Assembly (NCBI GenBank): GCA_049515175.1
Contig: JBEKUI010000139.1
Coordinates: forward strand, 1 to 11,722
Direction: 5' to 3'
Length of the DNA stretch: 11,722 nt
From: JACQNR01 sp049515175
GTDB lineage: Bacteria; Acidobacteriota; Terriglobia; UBA7540
Shown here: positions 1 through 8,068 of the stretch, one piece after another
Position numbering within the stretch: position 1 is the first letter of the stretch
Layout of the letters: each line of letters opens with the position of its first letter
Position numbers and translations under genes: made by a program
The notes under the pieces: generated by a model
Seen by the model: only the letters and a program-made list of their open reading frames with translations
Told to the model about the DNA's origin: nothing
The model's database searches: none

Positions 1-346
1 CGGCCTGCCGAGCGAGCTTGGCCCAAGCGCGCGCGGCGTGGGGCTGGGGGAGGAAGCGCTTCGCCAGTTGTTCGTATTCGGCGACGGGAATTCCCTCCAT
101 CTCCATCGCCCACTCGTGCCGGCCGAGGACGCTGTAAAGCCCCCAGTGGATGAACATCCCGAAACGCGCTGCGTGCCACCACTTCATCCGGCGCGCGCGG
201 TCGGCAGCCTCGGCGTCGGGAGAAGTCGTAGGCGCGAAACTCGAAGCCGCGCCCGTGGGCGAGAGGAGTGACGCGCTGGCTGCCGCGGCCGTTCCGCCCG
301 CCATCAACTTTATGTAATCGCGCCTCGAATAAGAACGTGGAATCAT
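1..346 (-). CDS. alpha-L-fucosidase (GH29), N-terminal part, Tat-exported; runs off left edge
   Basis: This is the first 115 codons of a glycoside hydrolase family 29 protein; the rest lies beyond position 1. GH29 enzymes remove alpha-L-fucose from glycans by a retaining mechanism. Residues 54-80 carry the family's N-terminal signature, read as MKWWHAARFGMFIHWG, then GLYSVLG and HEWAM. The start at 346 is supported by a strong Shine-Dalgarno (AAGGAGG, 357-363) ten bases upstream and by a complete twin-arginine signal: S7-R8-R9-D10-Y11-I12-K13 matches SRRxFLK, followed by a small hydrophobic Ala/Gly-rich stretch (residues 14-28) and a Ser/Thr/Ala/Pro linker to about residue 45. The protein is therefore probably exported folded to the periplasm or outside. 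The catalytic Asp and acid/base residues lie in the missing part. The family assignment is firm; fucose specificity is presumed from the family. Confidence 0.85.
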   Translation of the reverse strand, partial: MIPRSYSRRDYIKLMAGGTAAAASASLLSPTGAASSFAPTTSPDAEAADRARRMKWWHAARFGMFIHWGLYSVLGRHEWAMEMEGIPVAEYEQLAKRFLPQPHAARAWAKLARQA

Positions 347-356
347 TGTCGAAGGC

Positions 357-363
357 CCTCCTT
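357..363 (-). promoter_or_regulatory. Shine-Dalgarno of the alpha-L-fucosidase gene
   Basis: Read on the minus strand, the bases are AAGGAGG, ten bases before the ATG at 346. The site picks the start that includes the Tat signal over the internal ATGs at 304 and 187. Confidence 0.7.
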
Positions 364-477
364 GGAAGCCGGTGTGCGCTCGAAAACTGCGCTCAAAGCT
401 CTCCGCGAATCTCTGCGGTGTGGGCAAAGCGTAGCACTCTCGCTCACGAATGCAAAGAGCGTTTGCGTTGAGGTCGC

Positions 478-494
478 GGCGGGTTTATCCCGCC
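478..494. repeat. perfect GC-rich hairpin between accA and the fucosidase gene
   Basis: GGCGGG (478-483) and CCCGCC (489-494) form a 6-bp perfect stem around the loop TTTAT. It sits about 80 bases past the accA stop. There is no T-tract on either strand, so it is not a clear intrinsic terminator; it may be a transcript-end hairpin or a dispersed palindromic unit. The rest of 347-575 holds nothing else I can recognise. Confidence 0.5.
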
Positions 495-575
495 CTCGGT
501 CCAATGAACTCTGCGTTCCCTGGCGCATAAAGCCGCGTCCATGCAAATCTGCGACGGCATTCTTGGGAGGTTGCG

Positions 576-1535
576 CTAAGGGTGTTCGGTAACGAAGCTG
601 GCGAGTTTGCGGAGCTTCTCATGCCGCTGGCGGAGGAGTGTTTCTTTGGGGAGCGTGATTAGCTCTCGCAGGCTTGCTTCCAGCGGAGTGCGCAGCAGCG
701 CCGCGGCGTGAGCGTAATCTTCGTGCGCGCCGCCCGGCGGCTCAGGGACGATCTCGTCAACAATCCCGAAGCCAAAAAGGTCCTGCGCGGTGGGCTTCAG
801 AATGCGCGCCGCCTCCTGCTTGTGCTCCCAGTCGCGCCACAGGATGGAAGAGCAGCTTTCGGGCGAAATCACCGAGTAGACGGCGTTCTCCAACATCAGG
901 ACGCGGTCGCCGATGGCGATGGCGAGGGCGCCGCCGCTGCCGCCTTCGCCGTGGACGACCACGACGATGGGCACACCGAGCTTGGGAATTTCTTTCAGGT
1001 TGTAAGCGATCGCCTCCGCCTGGCCGCGTTCTTCGGCGCCAATGCCGGGGTAGGCGCCCGGCGTATCGATCAGCGTGACAATCGGCAGGCCGAACTTCGC
1101 CGCCACCTGCATCGCGCGCAAAGCCTTGCGGTAGCCCTCCGGCTTGGGCATGCCGAAGTTGCGGAACAGTTTCTGCTTGGTGTCGCGCCCTTTCTGATGC
1201 CCGACCACCATCACCGTATGGCTTTCGAAACGCGCCATGCCGCAGACGATCGCCGGATCGTCGGCGAAGCAGCGGTCGCCGTGTAGCTCCATAAACTCGG
1301 TAAACAGGAGGTGAATGTAATCGAGCGTGTAGGGCCGCTGGGGATGCCGCGCCAGCAGCACGCGGTCCCAGGCATCCTTCGGCCCGTCGGGATGCGATTG
1401 CTTCACCGCATCGAGCTGGATCTGCAGCCGCTCGATTTCCTCGCGCACGGCTTCCGACTCGGTGTCTTTCCCGAGTTCGACGATCTGCTTCTCCAGCTCG
1501 CGGATGATCGCCGATTGTGAAAGTAGGTCAGTCAT
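576..1535 (-). CDS. accA: acetyl-CoA carboxylase carboxyltransferase subunit alpha
   Basis: AccA pairs with AccD to form the carboxyltransferase of acetyl-CoA carboxylase, moving CO2 from carboxybiotin to acetyl-CoA to give malonyl-CoA, the first committed step of fatty acid synthesis in the cytoplasm. The 319-residue protein has the usual length for AccA. Visible features are the N-terminal helical, charged segment (residues 8-45), MPKPEGYRKALR (129-140), the crotonase-fold loop DTPGAYPG (157-164), the glycine-rich GEGGSGGA (197-204) that forms part of the oxyanion and CoA site, and SPESCSSILW (224-233). It lies 126 bases downstream of dnaE on the same strand; dnaE-accA adjacency also occurs in Escherichia coli. 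No accD is present in the window. The ATG at 1535 gives the standard N-terminus, although no good ribosome-binding site precedes it. Confidence 0.97.
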   Translation of the reverse strand: MTDLLSQSAIIRELEKQIVELGKDTESEAVREEIERLQIQLDAVKQSHPDGPKDAWDRVLLARHPQRPYTLDYIHLLFTEFMELHGDRCFADDPAIVCGMARFESHTVMVVGHQKGRDTKQKLFRNFGMPKPEGYRKALRAMQVAAKFGLPIVTLIDTPGAYPGIGAEERGQAEAIAYNLKEIPKLGVPIVVVVHGEGGSGGALAIAIGDRVLMLENAVYSVISPESCSSILWRDWEHKQEAARILKPTAQDLFGFGIVDEIVPEPPGGAHEDYAHAAALLRTPLEASLRELITLPKETLLRQRHEKLRKLASFVTEHP

Positions 1536-1594
1536 TGGAACGATTCACAAACCATGTCATGTCTGGCTGCGAATACCATCGCGCCGTATTGTAA

Positions 1595-1613
1595 CGCCGC
1601 TCTGTAAGCGGCG
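1595..1613. repeat. inverted repeat between dnaE and accA
   Basis: CGCCGC (1595-1600) and GCGGCG (1608-1613) form a perfect 6-bp stem with a 7-base loop, about 50 bases past the dnaE stop. No U-rich tail follows on the minus strand, so it is at best a weak terminator or attenuator between dnaE and accA. Confidence 0.4.
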
Positions 1614-1661
1614 GCACGAGTGCTCAGCGACCGCGCCGGTCATAGAATACCGCGGCATGGG

Positions 1662-4600
1662 CTACCCGCCATTCGCCGTTCTCGGCTTTCCGAGGATGAC
1701 CGGCTCGCTGCCACACAGCTCGTGCAGGCGCGCCAGCAAGGCGGCCTCCGCTTTGACGCTGCGCGCCGGCCGCGGCCGCAAACGCACTTGAAAATCGCTC
1801 GCTTGCGTCAGTTCGATGAGCACTGGGTTCTCGCCTGGGGACGCGGCCAGCAGTTTCTCGATTTCGTCGAGTGCGTTGGGGGCGGCCGAGCCCAAATCAA
1901 TCCGGATCAACAATTCTGGCTTCCCACTGTTGGCCACGCTCTCGAGCGGCTTGGCCTCGCTGACCACGACTTTGGGCCGCGAATTTTCCTCGATCCGCAC
2001 TCGCCCCTTGATGAGCAGCGCTGCCTCATTCTTCAGCACGCCTTGGAGTTGCTGGTATGATTGCGGAAAGACCAGCAATTCCACCGCGCCGCGCATGTCC
2101 TCAAGGCTCGCGCTCGCCCACAGATCGCCCTTCTTGCTGGGCCGCACCTTGAGGCCGGCGAGAATTCCGGCCAGCGTTACCGGCGATTCGTGCTCGAGGG
2201 AATCAATCGAGGCGCTATCGGTCCGCACCAGGCCCGCGAGGCGCGTGTAATATTTCTCGAGCGGGTGGCCGGTCACGTAGAACCCCAGGACTTCTTTTTC
2301 ACCGGCCAGGCGGTCCGTCTCACTCCACTCCGGAGCGTCGGGCAGCGCCACGGGAGCGACGGGCGCCGCCTCTTCCCCGCCCCCGAACAAACCGTGTTGG
2401 GGGCTCGCGGCATCGCGCTGGCGATTGGCGCCCAGTTCCATGGCACGGTCGAGCGCGGCCATCAACTGCGCACGTCGCGCGCCCAGCGAATCCATCGCGC
2501 CGGCCTTGATGAGGCTCTCGAGGACGCGCTTGTTGAGCAGGCGCAAATCCACATTCTCGCAGAACTGGAAGAGGTTATCAAAGCGCCCCAGCTTCCAGCG
2601 CGCGCTCAGGACGGAATCGATCGCCGCCGCGCCGACGTTCTTGATCGCCGTCAGGCCGAAGCGGATGCTGTTCGCCTCCGGCGTGAAGGCGAGTTCGCTC
2701 GAATTGACGTCGGGCGGCAGAATCCTGATCCCCATGTCGCGGCACTCGTTCAGGTAATGCGTGAGCTTGTCCTGGTTGCCGATTTCCGAAGTCAGCAGCG
2801 CCGCCATGAACTCGACGGGGTAATGCGTCTTGAGGTAAGCGGTCTGGTAGGCAATGAGCGCGTAGGCGGCGGAATGCGATTTATTGAAGCCATAGCCGGC
2901 GAACTGCTCGACGAGCTCGAACAGCTTCTGCGCCTTGGCGCCGGGAACGCCATTTTTCTGGCTGCCAGCGAGAAACTTCTCACGCATCGCCACCATCTCT
3001 TCGTGTTTCTTCTTGCCCATGGCGCGGCGCAGGACGTCGGCCTCTCCCAGCGTGAAGCCCGCCACGCTCGCCGCAATCTGCATCACCTGTTCCTGGTAAA
3101 CGATAACTCCGTAAGTTTCCTCCAGAATGTCTTTGAGCTGCGGCAGATCGTAAGTCACCCGCTTCCTGCCCGTCTTGCGGGCGATGAAATCATCAATCAT
3201 GCCGCCCTGGATGGGCCCGGGACGATAAAGGGCGTTCAGCGCGGTGAGGTCGCCCAGGCGATTGGGCTTGGCACGCCGCAGGATGTCCGTCATGCCGCGG
3301 CTCTCAAACTGGAAGATGCCCGAGGTGAGCCCTTTGCCGAGCAGTTCGTAGGTCTTCGCGTCGTCCATCGGGATCGCGTCGAGGTCGAGCGTCAGCGCCT
3401 GGGAAGCGGCGATGAGCTTCAGGCAGTCATCGATGACGGTGAGCGTCGTCAGGCCCAGAAAATCCATCTTGAGCAGCCCGATCTTCTCCAGATCGTCCAT
3501 CGCGTATTGCGTTGTGATTTCATCTTTGCTGCTCTTGTAGAGCGGCACGATCTCCTGCAGGGGCTGGGGGGAGATGACGACGCCGGCGGCATGCGTCGAA
3601 GCGTGGCGCGCGAAACCCTCCAGGCGGTCGGCGATGGTGAGCAATTCCGCCACGCGCGAATCGCGGTCGCGCGACTGGCGCAAATCGGCGGACTGCGCGA
3701 TGGCTTCCTTGAGGGTGATGTTCAGGATGTTGGGCACGAGTTTCGCGATGCGGTCCACGTCGTTGAAGGGCATGTCGAGGGCGCGCCCCGCGTCGCGGAT
3801 CACGGCCTTGGCGCCCATGGTGCCGAAGGTGATGATCTGGCTGACGTTTTCGCGGCCATATTTCTCCGTGACGTAGCCGATGACTTCGCCACGCCGCCGC
3901 ATGCAGAAGTCGATGTCGATGTCGGGAAACGAAATGCGCTCGGGATTGAGGAAGCGCTCGAAGAGCAGCCCGTTCTGTAACGGATCGATGTCGGTGATGT
4001 GCAACGAATAGGAGACGAGGCTTCCCGCCGCCGAGCCGCGCCCCGGGCCAACGGGAATGCACTTGTCGCGCGCGAAGCGAATGAAGTCCCAGACGATGAG
4101 GAAATAGCCCGCGAAACGCATTTGCTTGATGAGCTCGATCTCGCGTTCCAGCCGCTCTTCGTACGCTTCGAGGGGCTGGCGCAGGCGGCCCTCGCTGCGC
4201 AGTCGGTCTATCTTGGCCCGGCGCTCGTCAAAACCCTGGCGCGTCACCTTCTCAAAAAAGCTGTCGAGGCTTTCGCCCGCCGGCACTTCGAAATGCGGAA
4301 AGACGTGCTCCTTTTTCTCCAGGTGGAGGTTGCAGCGTTCGGCGATCTCAACCGTGCGCTCGAGCGCCTCGGGAACCTCGCCAAACATCGCCAGCATCTC
4401 TTCCGGCGTCTTGAAGTAGAACTGGTCGGTCGAGAACTTCATGTGCGAAGGGTCGCTGAGCGTCTTCCCCGTCTGGATGCACATCAAGACTTCCTGGGCG
4501 CGCGAATCCTCGCGGGTGAGGTAGTGCGTGTCGTTGGTCACGACGAGTGGGATGCCGGTCTCGCGCGACATCTCGGCGAGGCGCGGGTTGATCCGCTTCT

Positions 4601-5150
4601 CCTCCGCCAGCCCCTGGTCCTGAAGTTCTAGGAAGAAGTTGCCTTTGCCGAAAATATCGCGCAAGTCGTAGGCGGACTGACGTGCGGCTTCGTAGCGGTC
4701 GGCGCTCAACGCCGACGCCACTTCGCCCTTCAGGCATGCGGAAAAGGCGATCAATCCTTCGCAATGGCGCGCCAGCAGGTCCTTGTCGATGCGCGGCTTG
4801 TAGTAATAGCCCTCGAGATATGCGGACGATGTGAGCTTGACCAGATTGCGGTAGCCTCGCTCGTTCTCGCAGAGGAGAACCAGATGATTGGGCCGGTCGG
4901 AGTCCGCCGTACGGTCGAAGCGGCTGGCCGGCGCGACGTAAGCTTCGCAGCCGATGATGGGCTTGATGTTGCGCGCCTTCGCGGCGTTGTAGAACTTCAC
5001 CGCGGCAAAGAGGTTTCCGTGGTCGGTGACTGCCACGGCGGGCATTTTCAATTCTGCGGCGCGGTCCATCAGACGCGTAATCTCGCACGCGCCGTCGAGA
5101 AGACTGTAATCCGTATGCAGATGAAGGTGAACGAATCCGGGAGAAGACAT
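1662..5150 (-). CDS. dnaE: DNA polymerase III subunit alpha (replicative DnaE)
   Basis: DnaE is the catalytic subunit of the replicative polymerase. From the ATG at 5150 it has 1162 residues, close to the E. coli length of 1160. Domains in order are: PHP (1 to about 280) with HLHLHTDYSLLDG at 8-20; palm, with GPGRGS at 368-373, catalytic Asp412 and Asp414 in FPDIDIDF and the third Asp563 in KMDFLGL; fingers with YRPGPIQGG; a helix-hairpin-helix around 870-890; a clamp-binding peptide QHGLF at 918-922, nearly where E. coli has its own; an OB fold from about 986; and a C-terminal domain. The PHP domain retains all nine metal ligands. The frame is open up to a GTG at 5204, and an ATG at 5159 is also possible; 5150 is preferred because homologues begin just before the FVHLHLHT segment. 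No start has a good ribosome-binding site. It belongs to a co-directional block with xerD, the nucleotidyltransferase gene and accA. Confidence 0.97.
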   Translation of the reverse strand: MSSPGFVHLHLHTDYSLLDGACEITRLMDRAAELKMPAVAVTDHGNLFAAVKFYNAAKARNIKPIIGCEAYVAPASRFDRTADSDRPNHLVLLCENERGYRNLVKLTSSAYLEGYYYKPRIDKDLLARHCEGLIAFSACLKGEVASALSADRYEAARQSAYDLRDIFGKGNFFLELQDQGLAEEKRINPRLAEMSRETGIPLVVTNDTHYLTREDSRAQEVLMCIQTGKTLSDPSHMKFSTDQFYFKTPEEMLAMFGEVPEALERTVEIAERCNLHLEKKEHVFPHFEVPAGESLDSFFEKVTRQGFDERRAKIDRLRSEGRLRQPLEAYEERLEREIELIKQMRFAGYFLIVWDFIRFARDKCIPVGPGRGSAAGSLVSYSLHITDIDPLQNGLLFERFLNPERISFPDIDIDFCMRRRGEVIGYVTEKYGRENVSQIITFGTMGAKAVIRDAGRALDMPFNDVDRIAKLVPNILNITLKEAIAQSADLRQSRDRDSRVAELLTIADRLEGFARHASTHAAGVVISPQPLQEIVPLYKSSKDEITTQYAMDDLEKIGLLKMDFLGLTTLTVIDDCLKLIAASQALTLDLDAIPMDDAKTYELLGKGLTSGIFQFESRGMTDILRRAKPNRLGDLTALNALYRPGPIQGGMIDDFIARKTGRKRVTYDLPQLKDILEETYGVIVYQEQVMQIAASVAGFTLGEADVLRRAMGKKKHEEMVAMREKFLAGSQKNGVPGAKAQKLFELVEQFAGYGFNKSHSAAYALIAYQTAYLKTHYPVEFMAALLTSEIGNQDKLTHYLNECRDMGIRILPPDVNSSELAFTPEANSIRFGLTAIKNVGAAAIDSVLSARWKLGRFDNLFQFCENVDLRLLNKRVLESLIKAGAMDSLGARRAQLMAALDRAMELGANRQRDAASPQHGLFGGGEEAAPVAPVALPDAPEWSETDRLAGEKEVLGFYVTGHPLEKYYTRLAGLVRTDSASIDSLEHESPVTLAGILAGLKVRPSKKGDLWASASLEDMRGAVELLVFPQSYQQLQGVLKNEAALLIKGRVRIEENSRPKVVVSEAKPLESVANSGKPELLIRIDLGSAAPNALDEIEKLLAASPGENPVLIELTQASDFQVRLRPRPARSVKAEAALLARLHELCGSEPVILGKPRTANGG

Positions 5151-5240
5151 CGCAAGCATTCTAGCAGAAATTTCAGGGGCTGAACGGGCGGACGATCTCC
5201 TCACGTGGGGCGCCCGGCTCGGGACAGCGCACCGGGGCGA

Positions 5241-6716
5241 CTATTTCTTCCGTTGCTTTGACGGCTTCGCAGCCGGGCCTTTGGCCTTCTTTGGTGGCGC
5301 CAATTTTGCGGGCGTGGGTGGTGGCGGAGGCGCCGACTTCTTTGCGGGAGAAGCAGCAGCGGGCTTCGCGGGTTTAGGGCTCGGCTTGGGAGGTGCGGGC
5401 TTGGGCGGAACAGGTTCCTTGATCCCCGCCAGAGCGCGAAACTCCTTGAGCAGTTGTGGGTGGGTTTTGATTTTCCCGTCCAAGTGCGCTAGGAAGAGCT
5501 GGTGGAAGATCTTTTCGAACTTCGGCCCCGCTTCAAGCCCCAGCGTGAGCAATTCCGCGCGCGGCATGCGGGCGCGCGCCACAGGAAATTTGAACAGATA
5601 ACTCTTGATGCGGTTCTGAATCTTGGCTTGCGGATAGTTGACCAGGAGGAAAAGGAGCAAGTGGAGAGGCTGCCCTTCGAGCAGGCCGTATACCTGGCTG
5701 GATAGATTGGCTTTGGAGCTGGCCAGCAGTCGCGCCAGCTTTTTCGCGTCGTTCTCCAGCTCGAGCGCTGTCTTCAGCAATTTTCGATCCGCGATGATCA
5801 AGCGGGCCAGACGGCTTTGCTGTGCCCTTCCCAGCTTGGAAACGAGGCAATGGAAATTGAGAAGGAAAGCATCCGCGCCGGCGACGTTCTGCACGACGGA
5901 GCGAATCTTGCTGAACTGATCGAACGGCAGCCGGGAGGAGGCTAGCCTGCGGTCGAGTCCGGTGAGCAGTCCCTGCTGCACCAAAGCCTTCAAGACGCGG
6001 CCTGAGTTTTCTTCCTGCAGGATGGCGCGTAACTCGCCTCCCTGCTGCTCCGCATCGAGGCGTTCCCAGGCACGATTTTCCAGAGCTCGCTCGAGCCATA
6101 TCTGCGTTTTCTCCTCCGCTTTGAAACCTAGGCGCATTCCCAGGCGCAGAAGGCGGTAGATGCGGGTGGGGTCATCCGAGAACGCGCGGCTGTAAAGCGC
6201 GCGCAGTTCCCGGCGCTCGATATCCGCGGCGCCGTTCGTTGGGTCGAGCAACAGGCCCCGGGAGTTGGGATGCAGCGAGACGGCCATGGCATTGATGGAC
6301 AAATCCCGCCGCCGCAAATCTTCGAAAATCGTTGCCGGTACGACCAGCGGCCGCTTGCCCGGCCGAGTGTAATTCTCAACTCGTGCCTGGCTAATCTCCG
6401 CCCGCACCCCATTGGAGAAGCTGACCTGCGCCGATTCGAGGTGCGAATCGTATTGTTGTGAAATCACGCGGAAGGGGGCAGGCTCCGCACCCCCGCGGGG
6501 TTTCGCGTCCAGTTGGCGGAGGATCTTTTCCGGCTTGCCTTCCACAGCGAAGTCCAGGTCGCGGACGACCTGCTGGCCGTACGTCAAATCACGGACGGCT
6601 CCGCCGACCAGGAAGAGATTCAACCCCTGGCTGCCGGCGATGCGGCTCAAGTGGTTGATGACCTGAAACTGTTCGGCCGAGAGCCGGGTTTCCATCAGGA
6701 AATTGTAGTCGCTCAT
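5241..6716 (-). CDS. CCA tRNA nucleotidyltransferase / poly(A) polymerase family protein
   Basis: This 491-residue class II nucleotidyltransferase adds nucleotides to RNA 3' ends. Motifs seen are LVGGAVRD (36-43), the metal-binding pair Asp53/Asp55 in DLDFAVEG, RRRDLSINAMA (135-145), and DDPTRIYRLLRLGMRLGF (181-198), which contains the EDxxR-type nucleotide-selecting motif as DDPTR (Asp182 and Arg185 kept, Glu replaced by Asp). The helical neck and body run to about residue 430 and I see no HD domain. The DLDFAVEG form resembles the enzymes that split CC- and A-addition (DIDLVVEG type) more than classical PcnB, but sequence alone does not settle CCA-adding, A-adding or poly(A) activity. Residues 434-491 are an unusual low-complexity tail almost wholly of Pro, Lys and Ala, basic and probably disordered. 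The gene ends 91 bases before dnaE and starts 162 bases after xerD, on the same strand. An alternative start is Met8 at 6695. Confidence 0.9.
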   Translation of the reverse strand: MSDYNFLMETRLSAEQFQVINHLSRIAGSQGLNLFLVGGAVRDLTYGQQVVRDLDFAVEGKPEKILRQLDAKPRGGAEPAPFRVISQQYDSHLESAQVSFSNGVRAEISQARVENYTRPGKRPLVVPATIFEDLRRRDLSINAMAVSLHPNSRGLLLDPTNGAADIERRELRALYSRAFSDDPTRIYRLLRLGMRLGFKAEEKTQIWLERALENRAWERLDAEQQGGELRAILQEENSGRVLKALVQQGLLTGLDRRLASSRLPFDQFSKIRSVVQNVAGADAFLLNFHCLVSKLGRAQQSRLARLIIADRKLLKTALELENDAKKLARLLASSKANLSSQVYGLLEGQPLHLLLFLLVNYPQAKIQNRIKSYLFKFPVARARMPRAELLTLGLEAGPKFEKIFHQLFLAHLDGKIKTHPQLLKEFRALAGIKEPVPPKPAPPKPSPKPAKPAAASPAKKSAPPPPPTPAKLAPPKKAKGPAAKPSKQRKK

Positions 6717-6877
6717 GTTTGGGTTCCACGGAGCAGGTCATCAAGGGCTGGACCGTGGTGCCGCGCCAGCGCTCTCAATTTGTTCTTCCTCCCCCACTCC
6801 CTCAAAGTTCGTTCCCGTTCGGGAGCTTTCTTGGCAGTTCCTCAGACTCCTTTTTCCCCACTCGCCACTCCCTGCCC

Positions 6878-7885
6878 TCACGCTCTAGGATGGTGCTCGT
6901 GATAGACCTGCTTCAAGCGTTCTTTAAGGACGTGCGTATAGATCTGCGTCGTCGAGATGTCACTGTGGCCGAGCATCAGCTGGATGGATCTCAGATCCGC
7001 ACCGCGCTCGAGCAAGTGCGTGGCGAAAGAATGACGCAGTACGTGCGGCGTGAGCGCCGAGGCGATTCCCGCCGCGCGCCCGTGGCGAATGATCAGCTTC
7101 CAGAAACCGACGCGTGACAGCCGCCCCCCCCGTTGGTTCAGGAACAAGAACGCCGAGCCTCGCCCCTTGGCAAGCTGGGGTCGGGCCTCGCGGACGTAGG
7201 CTTCCACCGACGCCAGTGCCGACTTGCCCACCGGGATCAGGCGCTCCTTGCTTCCCTTCCCGAGGCACCGAACCAGACCGAGGTTCGGCTCGAAATTCTC
7301 CCACGATAGGTTAATGAGCTCCGAAACGCGCATGCCCGTGGCGTAGAGCAGTTCCAGCATCGCCTTGTCCCTCATCCCCAGCCGCGTGGAGGCGTCAGGC
7401 TGGCGGAGCAAGGCATCCACTTCATCGGTGGTCAGGTGTTTGGGGAGGCTCTGGCCCACGCGAGGCGCGTCGATTTCGCGCGTGGGGTCTTGTCGAACCT
7501 TTCCTTCTTTAACCAGGAATCGAAAGAAGTTGCGCAGTGACACTAAGTGCCGCGCCGCGGAGCGCGCCGACAAGCCACGGCGGTGCAACGAGGCGAGAAA
7601 ACTACGGAGATCGTCTCGGCGAACCTCCGCGAGCCCTCGGTCGGCCTTACGGATGAATCCCACGAATTCCACAAGGTCACGTTGATAGGCCACGACGCTA
7701 TTGGCTGCTAGCCCCTTTTCCACACGCATGTATTCGAGGAACGCCCGAAGCTCTGGGACCAGGGGATGTCGGTCCGCCGTAACCATTTCGTGGTGAAGGG
7801 GCTTATCAGGATTCGAGGGCTCGCCGTCGGCCCTCTTGGGTTGGGTCCTGCGGATCGGAAACGAACCTAAGTCCTTTCCCGTCAT
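6878..7885 (-). CDS. xerD: tyrosine recombinase XerD/XerC family
   Basis: Xer recombinases resolve chromosome dimers at dif, near the division septum. All catalytic residues of the tyrosine recombinase family are visible (numbering from the 335-residue frame): Arg186 in GMRVSEL, Lys210 in GKGSKE, His281 and Arg284 in TPHVLRHSFATHL, His307 in LGHSD and nucleophile Tyr316 in TTQIYTH. The N-terminal SAM-like core-binding domain spans about 42-130. I favour XerD over XerC from overall resemblance, with moderate certainty. The start is uncertain: Met34 (ATG at 7786) would give 302 residues, closer to the usual Xer length of about 298, and residues 1-33 look unlike the family; however, the ATG at 7885 forms an ATGA overlap with an upstream open frame. 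It heads the minus-strand block ending in accA. Its housekeeping context and family-typical core argue against a phage or integron integrase. Confidence 0.92.
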   Translation of the reverse strand: MTGKDLGSFPIRRTQPKRADGEPSNPDKPLHHEMVTADRHPLVPELRAFLEYMRVEKGLAANSVVAYQRDLVEFVGFIRKADRGLAEVRRDDLRSFLASLHRRGLSARSAARHLVSLRNFFRFLVKEGKVRQDPTREIDAPRVGQSLPKHLTTDEVDALLRQPDASTRLGMRDKAMLELLYATGMRVSELINLSWENFEPNLGLVRCLGKGSKERLIPVGKSALASVEAYVREARPQLAKGRGSAFLFLNQRGGRLSRVGFWKLIIRHGRAAGIASALTPHVLRHSFATHLLERGADLRSIQLMLGHSDISTTQIYTHVLKERLKQVYHEHHPRA

Positions 7886-8009
7886 GTGAGAAGTGTTACC
7901 CCTGGTTCCCCGAGAATGTCGGCGGTCAAAGGGCGCTCGCCCCCTGCTTCCTCGCAGACGATATCATTCTGCCGCAGCTCAACGTCAGCCAGGTTTTCTA
8001 AGTTATTGC

Positions 8010-8027
8010 TTCCTAATGCCTTAGGAA
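8010..8027. promoter_or_regulatory. perfect 18-bp palindrome upstream of the plus-strand promoter
   Basis: TTCCTAA (8010-8016) and TTAGGAA (8021-8027) are perfect inverted arms around TGCC, in an AT-rich patch within GC-rich surroundings. The palindrome is followed by TTTT, so an intrinsic terminator shape exists, but no plus-strand gene lies upstream to terminate. It ends 41 bases before the -35 box, which is compatible with a regulator operator. Function is inferred. Confidence 0.4.
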
Positions 8028-8068
8028 TTTTACTCAAGACCGGCGCTCCGTATCGATCGCCGTACCAC

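Noticed and set aside
38..592. several 67-77 codon plus- and minus-strand open frames at the left edge
   Set aside because: The plus-strand frame at 38-271 is antisense to the GH29 signature and Tat signal peptide. The others have no start signals or recognisable composition.
2061..3980. 639-codon plus-strand open frame
   Set aside because: It lies wholly antisense to the conserved catalytic part of dnaE, has a low-complexity composition rich in His, Arg and Gln, and shows no family motifs. Long antisense frames are expected in GC-rich genes.
6789..6868. C/T-rich stretch with repeated CACTCCCT between xerD and the nucleotidyltransferase gene, with a TCCCG/CGGGA pair at 6817-6828
   Set aside because: The stem is short with a two-base loop and no T-tract follows on the minus strand, so I do not call a terminator. 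The repeats are simple compositional echoes.
6878..7885. the tyrosine recombinase as an integrase of a mobile element
   Set aside because: Its core is XerD-like, it lies among housekeeping genes on the same strand, and no tRNA, attachment-site repeats or phage genes flank it.
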